In this document: in pieces, positions 1-5,470 of the stretch
Numbering within the stretch: position 1 is the stretch's first letter
Layout: every line of letters starts with the position of its first letter
Assembly (NCBI GenBank): GCA_021789565.1
Contig: JAJYJL010000681.1
Location: 1 to 5,470, forward strand
Reading direction: 5' to 3'
From: Acidobacteriota bacterium
GTDB lineage: Bacteria; Acidobacteriota; Terriglobia; UBA7540
Length of the DNA: 5,470 nt
Notes under the pieces: generated by a model
The model's database searches: none
Seen by the model: the letters and a program-made list of their open reading frames with translations, nothing else
What the model was told of the DNA's origin: nothing
Position numbers and translations under genes: made by a program

Positions 1-1125
1 AGCTTTTTCAAGCAAGGCCCGTGCCACCTGAGCAACGGCATAGGCAGCGTCAGGCCGGGCCATCTCCCGCCCGCGTGCACCCAACGCTTCCATCCGTTTG
101 GGGTTGTCGAGCAGGCAGGAAACCAGCGCCGGGATCTCCTGCAGTTCTTTGGCCTCAAGTCCAACACCCCGTTCAACAAGAAACCGCAGATGGCTTTCCT
201 CCATTCCGGGAAATGGAGAAGTAAGGATCATGGGAACACCGGCTGCCATGGCCTCGGAGGCAGTAACGCCACCGGGCTTGGTAACCAGCAGGTCGGCCGC
301 GCCCATCAGTTCGGGGACGGACTCTGTCCAGCCAAAAACGTGCAGGTCCAGGGCCAATTGCCCTCTCAACGCCTCCAGCCGCTCGCGCATGGTGCGATTT
401 CTTCCCGCCACAGCAAGCACCTGAACGGGCTGGCGGCACAACTCTAGGCTTCGAATGATGGAGTCGAGCGGCGCGCGTCCGGCACCGCCACCCATCACAA
501 GCACCACGGGCCGGTTCGGGCGGAGACCCAGTGCGCGCCGGACCTCGGCGCGGTCGAAGTTGAGGGCAAAAGCTGAATCCACCGGCACACCACAATAGAG
601 GACACGGTTTGTAGAAACTCCCCAGGAAATCAACTGGCTCTTGGCTTCTTCGCTGCCCGCGCAGTAGACATCGATTTCATCCTTGACCCAGCCTGGCCCC
701 GCGCAGAAGTTCGTTTGGGCGGCCAAAACAGGAGCGTCAAAGAAGCCGTCGCGCCGCCCAAGCGCAGCCAGTCTGGCGGCACAAGACCCGGTTACGATCA
801 CCAGGTGCGGCCGGAAAGACTGGAGACGGGCAAGAACTGGCCGGCAACCCCGCCGGCACACCCAGTCGGGGGCCATCTTCGGCAGCCGTCGTCGCTGCCG
901 CCATTCAAAGACTTTTCGCCGGAACCAGGGGGCTTGCCTTACCGTCAACCAGTAAGGATAGATGTAGAAGCGGAGGAACCACGGCTCCGCGAAGTCCAGC
1001 ACATCAATCGTGCGGGCCTCAACATTATCGGCTCCATCGTGAAGGGCCTGATGAATGGCCTGGCTCGCACGCGAATGGCCAGCCCCCACACCGAGTGTCA
1101 GGATAGCAATTCGCTTGACTTCCAT
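1..1125 (-). CDS. MGDG synthase/MurG-like glycosyltransferase (3' end off window)
   Basis: The minus frame is open from an ATG at 1125 to the left edge: 375 codons and no stop, so the C-terminus is cut, probably by only a few residues given the usual 370-400 aa of the family. What is seen: an N-terminal glycine-rich GAGHSRAS loop (residues 14-21) typical of the MGDG_synth domain, a central MGGGAGRAP turn (211-219) opening the C-terminal Rossmann half, FGW at 264-266, and the sugar-nucleotide-binding motif TKPGGVTASEAMAAGVP (282-298) with Glu291. This GT28 C-terminal pattern is shared by UgtP, plant MGD and MurG. Such enzymes move a hexose from a UDP-sugar to diacylglycerol or another lipid at the inner face of the membrane. 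Donor and acceptor cannot be told. A GGAG Shine-Dalgarno at 1131-1134, 5 bases upstream, supports the start. It follows the ketosynthase by 55 bases, so it is likely the last seen gene of an operon. The middle segment TNFCAGPGW (138-146) departs from the TD..H..W pattern I expect in this family. Confidence 0.88.
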   Translation of the reverse strand, partial: MEVKRIAILTLGVGAGHSRASQAIHQALHDGADNVEARTIDVLDFAEPWFLRFYIYPYWLTVRQAPWFRRKVFEWRQRRRLPKMAPDWVCRRGCRPVLARLQSFRPHLVIVTGSCAARLAALGRRDGFFDAPVLAAQTNFCAGPGWVKDEIDVYCAGSEEAKSQLISWGVSTNRVLYCGVPVDSAFALNFDRAEVRRALGLRPNRPVVLVMGGGAGRAPLDSIIRSLELCRQPVQVLAVAGRNRTMRERLEALRGQLALDLHVFGWTESVPELMGAADLLVTKPGGVTASEAMAAGVPMILTSPFPGMEESHLRFLVERGVGLEAKELQEIPALVSCLLDNPKRMEALGARGREMARPDAAYAVAQVARALLEKA

Positions 1126-1180
1126 GCCTTCTCCGAATGACCCCGCTCCCGAACTCCCATGTCGCGGAGGGATGAAAATT

Positions 1181-2413
1181 TCACTGCCAGCGGCGCACCA
1201 GCAGTACCGCGTTTAGTCCTCCGAACGCAAAGGAATTCGAAAGCGCGGCGCGAATGCGTTTTTCCCGGGCCTGGTTGGGAACATAGTCAAGGTCACATTC
1301 CGGGTCCCGCTCTGCGTAGTTCGCAGTGGGTGGAATCACTCCACGCTCGACCGCCAGGACGGTGGCTACAAATTCAATTGCTCCCGTCGCACCCATTGCG
1401 TGTCCGTGCATCGATTTCGTGGAACTGATTGCCAGGTTCCGGGCATGATCCTTGAAAACTTCCTTGATTACCTGGGTTTCGACGGCGTCATTAAGACGCG
1501 TTCCGGTCCCGTGGGCGTTGATGTAATCAACTTCTTCAGGCGCAACACCGGCTTCATTAAGCGCCATGCGGATGGCGCGCACCGGCCCATCCACCGACGG
1601 CTGAGTGATGTGCGAGGCGTCTGAGCTCATGCCGCAACCGGCAAGCTCGCCATGAATTGTGGCGCCGCGCTTGAGGGCATGTTCCAGTTCCTCCAACATC
1701 AGAACGCCGGACCCTTCACCAATCACCATTCCTTTGCGGTCGGCCGAAAAAGGACGGCAAGCCGTGGCAGGGTCGCCGTTCCCGGAAGCGAGAACGCGCA
1801 CCGCCTCCCAGCAACGCATTACACCATAAGTGATGGGAGCGTCAGCGCCGCCGGCCAGCATCACGTCTGCCAGCCCGAGCTTGATCAGGTGGAAGGCCTC
1901 GGCGATTGCGTGCCCGGACGACGAGCAGGCCGTTGCCGTGGCAAGCGCGGGCCCCTGTGCTCCAAATTCCATGCAGATGTGCGACGTGGCCGCATTGTGC
2001 ATGATGCGCGGAATCGTAAAGGGATGCAAACGCGTGACTTGCTTTGCGTAAAGGTTATGGTAGCCGGCGTCATAGCTGCCCGCCCCGCCCATGCCCGAAC
2101 CCATCACCACGCCAAACCGGCAACGCTCTTCGTCGCGGACGGTAATGCCACTGCTCTCCATGGCTTCGCCTGCGGCAATCAGGGCGAACTGCGCGAACTT
2201 GTCCAGCAGGTCCTGACGCTTTGAAGGGAAATAGTCGTCCGGATTGTAATCGGCCACTTCGGCTGCTATTCGAACGGAAAGGGAAGAAGAATCGAACTGA
2301 GAGATGGGCCTGACACCTGATCGGCCTTGCACCAGGCTCTCAAAAAAGACGTTCCTGTTTTTCCCCGTGGAGCAAACCACCCCCAGCCCTGTTATGACGA
2401 CCCTGCGCACCAT
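1181..2413 (-). CDS. FabF-type beta-ketoacyl-ACP synthase (KAS II / NodE-like)
   Basis: A complete 410-aa condensing enzyme, the normal FabF length. It would join malonyl-ACP to an acyl chain with loss of CO2, lengthening it by two carbons in the cytoplasm. The whole thiolase fold is readable: start VVITGLGVV, nucleophile Cys163 in TACSSSGHA (161-169), first catalytic His301 in NAHGTGT, Lys333 and second His338 in KSMHGHAMGATGA, and the C-terminal glycine loop SNSFAFGGLN (392-401). All three catalytic residues are present, so it should be active and not a chain-length-factor type. Two differences from housekeeping FabF are visible: His at 336 where KSMTGH has Thr, and Ala396 where the loop usually reads FGFGG. 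Both point to a specialised paralogue rather than the main fatty-acid enzyme, and the style is like NodE or polyketide-type KAS proteins (family memory, not a search). The ATG at 2413 has GGAG 3 bases upstream, and the gene starts 14 bases after the ACP stop. That suggests the two are co-translated partners. No reductase or dehydratase lies in the window. Confidence 0.93.
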   Translation of the reverse strand: MVRRVVITGLGVVCSTGKNRNVFFESLVQGRSGVRPISQFDSSSLSVRIAAEVADYNPDDYFPSKRQDLLDKFAQFALIAAGEAMESSGITVRDEERCRFGVVMGSGMGGAGSYDAGYHNLYAKQVTRLHPFTIPRIMHNAATSHICMEFGAQGPALATATACSSSGHAIAEAFHLIKLGLADVMLAGGADAPITYGVMRCWEAVRVLASGNGDPATACRPFSADRKGMVIGEGSGVLMLEELEHALKRGATIHGELAGCGMSSDASHITQPSVDGPVRAIRMALNEAGVAPEEVDYINAHGTGTRLNDAVETQVIKEVFKDHARNLAISSTKSMHGHAMGATGAIEFVATVLAVERGVIPPTANYAERDPECDLDYVPNQAREKRIRAALSNSFAFGGLNAVLLVRRWQ

Positions 2414-2427
2414 GAACTCCAGAAGGT

Positions 2428-2718
2428 TTAGTTACTGGCCGCCGGACCACTGCCCTTGGCCATCGCCGCGAGATCGGAAATATCCTTCCCTTCGAGCACC
2501 CGAGTAAGACTGTCCACGACCTGCCGTACGCTCTTCATGTTCTGGGCCACAGTGTCTGGAATGTCGATTTTGAACTCTTCTTCAAGCGCAAACAGGATGT
2601 TGACACCATCGAGTGAATCAATCCCCAATTCCCCAAAAGTTGCATCGATCGATATTTCACCGGGATCGAGATGCTGTTCCCGTGCAATGATTTCAATGAC
2701 TTTATCACCTACGTTCAT
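2428..2718 (-). CDS. acyl carrier protein
   Basis: A 96-aa acidic protein with the canonical phosphopantetheine site GIDSLDG (residues 32-38). Ser35 is the residue that would carry the 4'-phosphopantetheine arm, and an acidic recognition helix follows (FALEEEFKIDIP, 43-54). It carries growing acyl chains as thioesters and would hand them to the ketosynthase encoded directly downstream. Normal AcpP is about 77-80 aa; here an extra Ala/Gly/Ser-rich tail of about 15 residues follows residue 80. The start ATG at 2718 is preceded by a strong AAGGAG at 2724-2729 with a 5-base spacer, the best ribosome site in the window, which fits the high expression ACPs need. It lies 54 bases after the response regulator and 14 bases before the ketosynthase. 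Pairing with a FabF-like enzyme and a glycolipid-type glycosyltransferase suggests a pathway-dedicated ACP instead of the housekeeping one, which usually sits by fabG/fabF/rnc. I saw none of those neighbours apart from the ketosynthase. Confidence 0.95.
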   Translation of the reverse strand: MNVGDKVIEIIAREQHLDPGEISIDATFGELGIDSLDGVNILFALEEEFKIDIPDTVAQNMKSVRQVVDSLTRVLEGKDISDLAAMAKGSGPAASN

Positions 2719-2772
2719 CTCTGCTCCTTCGATACTGACCGGTCCTAAACCTCTTCCTTGACATCGACCGTC

Positions 2773-3162
2773 CTAAGATGAAATCCCAATCGGATTCTTC
2801 GTGGCGAGTTCGCTGACTATACGCAACAATTCTGACAATCGGAAGGGCTTTTCCAGGAAAGTTCTCACTCCAAGTTCCCGCGCGAGGTCACGCTCAGTCG
2901 CCGTAATAAAAGAGCTCATCAGAATAGCATCACAGGCAATTTTCTTTTCTTGCAACTTCCGCAACAGGTCCAGACCACTTTCGCCCGGCATGCGGAGATC
3001 GATCAGGATAATCGCCTTTCCGTCGTCGACTCTTAAAGCTTTCCAGAGACCTTCGCCGTCCTCCGCCACCTCTACGGAGTAGCCATTTGCATTTAGAACC
3101 TCATAAAGAAGGTCCCGACTCTCTTGATCGTCATCCACCACCAATACTCGATTTAAGCCCAC
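2773..3162 (-). CDS. single-domain response regulator (CheY-like receiver)
   Basis: A 129-aa protein made only of a receiver domain. The acidic pocket is Asp10-Asp11-Asp12 after RVLVV, the phosphoacceptor is Asp55 in ILIDLRMPG, Ser83/Ser84 fill the Thr/Ser switch position, and Lys105-Pro106 (FLEKPF) completes the active site. All residues needed for phosphorylation are present. No DNA-binding or enzymatic output domain follows, so it must act by protein contact or as a phosphorelay link. No histidine kinase is in the window. The start is GTG at 3162, directly abutting an in-frame TGA, so no longer start is possible. Later TTG/GTG codons would cut into the first beta strand. Only a weak GGTGG lies upstream. 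It is the first gene after a 282-base non-coding stretch and stands 54 bases before the ACP gene, so it probably leads the RR-ACP-KS-glycosyltransferase operon. That would place the lipid pathway, or its transcription unit, next to a signalling input. Confidence 0.92.
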   Translation of the reverse strand: MGLNRVLVVDDDQESRDLLYEVLNANGYSVEVAEDGEGLWKALRVDDGKAIILIDLRMPGESGLDLLRKLQEKKIACDAILMSSFITATERDLARELGVRTFLEKPFRLSELLRIVSELATKNPIGISS

Positions 3163-3312
3163 TCAGCCACCCACATAGGAGGAGTTGCGTCTTCCAAACC
3201 ATAGGTACTGTAGCATCAAAGAGTCCAAAGTCAGGTTCTAATTGTAAGTCGTTCACGTGTAGCACTTTATTAAATATTTCAAACATTAGGGCCGATCGCA
3301 AAAAACGTTGAG

Positions 3313-3331
3313 TGTGTCAAAATGTGACACA
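3313..3331. promoter_or_regulatory. candidate operator: 7-bp perfect inverted repeat
   Basis: TGTGTCA (3313-3319) and TGACACA (3325-3331) are exact inverted arms around a 5-base AAATG spacer, giving a 19-bp dyad in the non-coding stretch upstream of the response-regulator operon. The size and symmetry suit a dimeric regulator site, and one arm on the minus strand contains a TTGACA, so a bound protein could block a -35 contact. The same arms could form an RNA hairpin on the minus strand followed about 7 bases later by six T residues. A weak terminator for the deacetylase transcript is thus the alternative reading. Confidence 0.4.
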
Positions 3332-3424
3332 AAACCACATGAGTGTATTTTAATTTGGTACAGATTTCCAGCATTTCGGGGCCTACCTTGGCAGGACGAG
3401 TAGTGCCTTTCCATGCGTGTCGAA

Positions 3425-3443
3425 CCTCACGTGTAACACGAGG
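3425..3443 (-). terminator. weak hairpin after the deacetylase gene
   Basis: One base past the deacetylase TAA, the transcript can fold CCTC with GAGG and, with bulged bases, an inner GTG/CAC pairing. The stem is short and imperfect and no U-tract follows, so it is a poor intrinsic terminator. It may only protect the mRNA 3' end, or it may be a by-product of the CACGTG palindrome it contains. Confidence 0.2.
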
Positions 3444-3444
3444 C

Positions 3445-4152
3445 TTAGTCCAAATAATTCTCAATCGGCACAAAGGTAAGAGCCGACCGCGATACTGCTT
3501 CGATGACGGCCGGCAGGGCATCCACTGTGCCGGACTGGTCGATGCCTCCGGCAGGCGGCCGCTCATGGCCGTCGTGGAGAAGGATTACGCCCCCCGGGTG
3601 CAGCCTGCGGACCGTAGCCCTTATGATTGCCTCGGTCTTGTATTTCCAGTCGAAGCCCATTACCGACCACATGACCATTTTCAGGCCTCGCTTTTGAAGA
3701 ACCGGCACCAGGCCGAACCATCGGGCGCCGTAGGGAGGCCGGAACAGGGTGGGGCGCACGCCGGTAACCCGTTCGATTGCTTCCTGCGCCCGGTCAATTT
3801 CTGCAGCCATGAACCTCCGGCTGCGGGCAAACAGAAACGGGTGCGTATAAGTATGGTTTCCGATGGTGTGGCCTTCGCGCACAATGCGGCGGGCTATTTC
3901 CGGATGCTGCTCGACGTTCTTGCCGCACAAGAAAAAAGTTGCCGTGATCTTGTGCTGCGCCAGGATATCCAAAATCCGTTCAGTAAACGGCGGAGCGGGG
4001 CCGTCGTCAAACGTCAGGACAACGCTGCGGCTTTCTGCCGGACCGCGATTCACAACCGGGGAAAACACTTGCGATGAGGGGATGACGCAAGCATATGCCA
4101 ACGTCCCGCAGCATCCCAGAATAATGATGAGTCCAATTACAAAAGCTATCAT
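3445..4152 (-). CDS. NodB-family polysaccharide deacetylase, membrane-anchored or secreted
   Basis: A 235-aa carbohydrate-esterase-4 protein that should remove N-acetyl or O-acetyl groups from a polysaccharide such as peptidoglycan, a chitin-like oligomer or an exopolysaccharide, outside the cytoplasm. With the ATG at 4152 as residue 1: a hydrophobic segment at about 1-24 (signal anchor or signal peptide), motif 1 LTFDDGP with Asp49/Asp50, motif 2 GNHTYTH with metal ligands His100 and His104, motif 3 FRPPYG with Arg138, motif 4 around Trp162 and Asp168, and motif 5 ILLHDGH with catalytic His193. All are intact, so an active metal-dependent deacetylase is expected. The start is uncertain. An in-frame TTG at 4212 would add 20 residues including Arg-His-Arg just before the hydrophobic stretch, which suits positive-inside topology, but it lacks a ribosome site. 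The ATG has only AGG 6 bases upstream. It is 192 bases from the GIDE-protein gene and 282 bases from the response regulator, so it is probably its own unit. The substrate cannot be read from the sequence. Confidence 0.92.
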   Translation of the reverse strand: MIAFVIGLIIILGCCGTLAYACVIPSSQVFSPVVNRGPAESRSVVLTFDDGPAPPFTERILDILAQHKITATFFLCGKNVEQHPEIARRIVREGHTIGNHTYTHPFLFARSRRFMAAEIDRAQEAIERVTGVRPTLFRPPYGARWFGLVPVLQKRGLKMVMWSVMGFDWKYKTEAIIRATVRRLHPGGVILLHDGHERPPAGGIDQSGTVDALPAVIEAVSRSALTFVPIENYLD

Positions 4153-4344
4153 GGCCGGCCTGTGCCGGTTGCTCTGATCCGCTGCCCGTAAATCGGGCCC
4201 GCAAGCCCTCAACCCGCGACTGTTCCCCCGGCGCTGTTTATCCTAGCACAAGGGCCATCCCGGTACATGGTAGTGATTGTGCAGACCGTGAAGCGAAGGA
4301 GAGAAGGAAGCACAAAGGAAGAGGAAGAGACCCAGCCCCGAGGG
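4153..4344. other. intergenic region with purine/pyrimidine tract
   Basis: This gap between the GIDE-protein stop and the deacetylase ATG carries a strongly strand-biased tract at about 4288-4335: almost all A and G on the plus strand, hence nearly all C and T in the minus-strand transcript. The 60 bases next to the deacetylase may instead be coding if its TTG start at 4212 is used. TAGGAT at about 4243-4248 on the minus strand resembles a -10 box, but I find no matching -35. Confidence 0.4.
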
Positions 4345-4346
4345 TC
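4329..4346 (-). terminator. possible terminator hairpin overlapping the GIDE-protein stop codon
   Basis: GACCC and GGGTC pair perfectly (5 bp, 8-base loop), and the first arm includes the last two bases of the TGA stop. On the transcript the stem is followed by a U/C-rich run instead of a clean U-tract. It is therefore at best a weak intrinsic terminator. Confidence 0.3.
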
Positions 4347-5469
4347 ACACCAGAAGACCCAGGGCTTCCAGCAGGACGGCCGCGCCGATGACGGCCAGCA
4401 ATCCCCCTCCGACAATCCTCCTCCACGCCCGGGCGTGGAGGTCTTCTTCAAGGGCATTGGCGGCCTGACTTGAAATCAGAAAGGTCGAATCGTTCTGGCC
4501 CCGGGTGATCAACTGGCGGTCAAGACCATTGCCGGCGTGGGGGTTCATGGCACACGTTCCGGTGATGTCGTATTCCTGATCCGCAACAACGCAATATTCG
4601 GTCAGGCGATAGTCGCCCGTCGTGGCGCCGGTCCCAATCTGACCGAACTGGCCCATTGAAAGCAAACCTCGCGGAAAACCGAAGGACCTCCTGGCACGCC
4701 GCTGTTCCCTTTGCCGCGCACCCGCCTCAAGCGATGAAGCCAGATCGGTTCCCTGGAACGCTGCTGTATTGATCCCCTCGGCCACCCGCGTGACGTACCG
4801 GCGCAGCTCCGAATCCGGCGTGGGTAGTCCGGGGGGTCTGGACTCAGCCGCTTCCGGGCGCCAGGGCGCGTCCAGCGGCACGATTTCCTGGCCGCTCACC
4901 TCGCATTGGTATTTTTGTTCCAGATCGAGTTCGGCGCCCCGAGGATCGATCAATACCTTGCCCGTTTCATCTTCCAGGTAGAAGCCGACCGAACCTGCAT
5001 CCGTCAGATAATAGTCCCAGCGGCCCTGGCCCTGCCGCCCGGCGGAGAACCGGTCAATCACCACCTGATAAAGAAAACAGGGCTGGTTGGAAACCGGGCT
5101 CATGAGCGTCTTCTCGCCGCCGGCCCTGCCATGGATCTGCACCCGGCCCATGGCAACGCTGCGAATCGGAACCAGCGGCGTGTCCTCGATCACCTTATAT
5201 TCGCGGAAAATGCCGAACCCCTGAAAGAACCAGTAAAGGCCCAGGATGAATGCAATCGCACCCAGGATTCCCCTTTCGGCAGGTGGAAAGGTCCGCTTTG
5301 GCTCCGGGTATTGCGGATGGAAATGCAGGGGAAGCTGGACGAAGCCCAGGTCTGCAACCACGGTGTAGTCCGCTGCGACGCGGGTTCCGGAAGGACCGTA
5401 TTCCACCTGAATGTCGTCGCGCTGAATCGGCAGGCGCATCGACTGAGCATTCCGATAAATGGCATCATG
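4345..5469 (-). CDS. GIDE-domain membrane protein with DUF4845-like N-terminal part (5' end off window)
   Basis: The frame runs from the right edge to a TGA at 4345-4347. An internal ATG at 5439 would give 364 aa, but ten more open codons precede it up to the edge, so the true start may lie outside. Numbering from that ATG: residues 1-45 with the preceding codons (IYRNAQS, then YTVVADLGFVQLPLHFHP) resemble the C-terminal half of DUF4845 pilin-like proteins. A membrane helix spans about 57-78. A GIDE-type domain follows, with the conserved opening IRSVAMGRVQIHGRA (92-106) and SPVSNQPCFLYQVVI (114-128), a charged linker (about 195-255), and the second GIDE stretch YRLTEYCVVADQEYDITGTC (277-296). 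A C-terminal helix lies at 341-363. In eukaryotes GIDE domains flank a RING E3 ligase (MULAN). Here no RING cysteine cluster is visible, so ligase activity should not be assumed. The function is unknown; it is a likely inner-membrane protein with the GIDE part between its helices. Confidence 0.8.
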   Translation of the reverse strand, partial: HDAIYRNAQSMRLPIQRDDIQVEYGPSGTRVAADYTVVADLGFVQLPLHFHPQYPEPKRTFPPAERGILGAIAFILGLYWFFQGFGIFREYKVIEDTPLVPIRSVAMGRVQIHGRAGGEKTLMSPVSNQPCFLYQVVIDRFSAGRQGQGRWDYYLTDAGSVGFYLEDETGKVLIDPRGAELDLEQKYQCEVSGQEIVPLDAPWRPEAAESRPPGLPTPDSELRRYVTRVAEGINTAAFQGTDLASSLEAGARQREQRRARRSFGFPRGLLSMGQFGQIGTGATTGDYRLTEYCVVADQEYDITGTCAMNPHAGNGLDRQLITRGQNDSTFLISSQAANALEEDLHARAWRRIVGGGLLAVIGAAVLLEALGLLV

Positions 5470-5470
5470 C

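Larger units (their letters stand above)
3163..3444. other. AT-rich intergenic control region
   Basis: This 282-base stretch between the deacetylase stop and the response-regulator start has no convincing gene on either strand and is clearly richer in A+T than the flanking coding DNA. It holds an imperfect hairpin just after the deacetylase stop (3425-3443), a perfect inverted repeat (3313-3331), a T-run on the minus strand (3300-3305) and two near-identical CACGTG-containing 13-mers (3253-3265, 3427-3439). A minus-strand TTGACA lies inside the inverted repeat at 3315-3320, but the sequence 17-18 bases beyond it (GATCGG) is no credible -10 box. I therefore place the promoter of the left operon here by layout only and cannot name its boxes. 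Confidence 0.6.

Noticed and set aside
173..595. Minus-strand open frame of 140 codons within the left gene
   Set aside because: Out of frame with the glycosyltransferase, whose own frame shows continuous conserved motifs on both sides.
1..1125. Calling the left gene murG
   Set aside because: The GAGHS N-terminal loop and TKPGG motif fit the MGDG synthase/UgtP branch better, and there are no cell-wall (mur/fts) neighbours.
683..1140. Plus-strand open frames at the left
   Set aside because: Antisense to the glycosyltransferase N-terminal domain, Arg/Pro-rich, without motifs or ribosome sites.
1652..2224. Plus-strand open frame of 190 codons opposite the ketosynthase
   Set aside because: Shadow of a fully conserved FabF frame; the His/Arg/Gly-rich product shows no family features.
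2758..2763. Plus-strand TTGACA resembling a -35 box
   Set aside because: No -10-like sequence at 16-18 bases and no plus-strand gene downstream.
3343..4077. Long plus-strand open frame (244 codons) opposite the deacetylase
   Set aside because: It is antisense to a gene with a complete NodB motif set; the translated product has no recognisable domain and the openness follows from GC-rich codon bias.
4345..5469. Calling the GIDE protein a bacterial E3 ubiquitin ligase
   Set aside because: Databases often attach that name, but no RING-type Cys/His cluster is visible here; only the GIDE-like portion is supported.

Overview
The window is GC-rich bacterial chromosomal DNA in which every supported gene is read from the minus strand. 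Gene order in the direction of transcription runs from the right edge to the left edge. The mix of a NodB-type deacetylase, a GIDE-domain membrane protein, a DUF4845-like segment and a FabF/ACP/MGDG-synthase-like trio would fit an Acidobacteriota or related soil lineage. That placement is inference from protein style, not from a marker gene.

Right part (about 4345-5470): a membrane protein, open at the right edge, with a GIDE-type domain between two membrane segments. It is fused to an upstream stretch resembling DUF4845. Its stop codon sits in a small hairpin, and a polypyrimidine tract follows on the coding strand. Next comes a secreted or membrane-anchored NodB-family polysaccharide deacetylase (3445-4152, possibly to 4212) with all the catalytic motifs.

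Middle (3163-3444): a 282-base, AT-rich non-coding stretch. It holds a perfect 7-bp inverted repeat (3313-3331) and two near-identical 13-mers containing CACGTG. It is the natural place for the end of the deacetylase transcript and the control region of the next unit.

Left part (1-3162): a tight four-gene run with gaps of 54, 14 and 55 bases. It encodes a stand-alone receiver-domain response regulator, an acyl carrier protein, a FabF-type ketosynthase and an MGDG-synthase/MurG-like glycosyltransferase that runs off the left edge. The last gene has no stop codon in the window but is open for 375 codons. The set suggests a dedicated route in which the ketosynthase elongates an acyl chain on its own ACP, the chain enters a lipid, and the glycosyltransferase adds sugar. 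The receiver would couple this to signalling. The combination of KS, ACP, glycosyltransferase and nearby NodB-like deacetylase recalls the enzyme classes of rhizobial Nod-factor synthesis, but nothing here proves such a product. No RNA genes, mobile elements or CRISPR arrays were seen.
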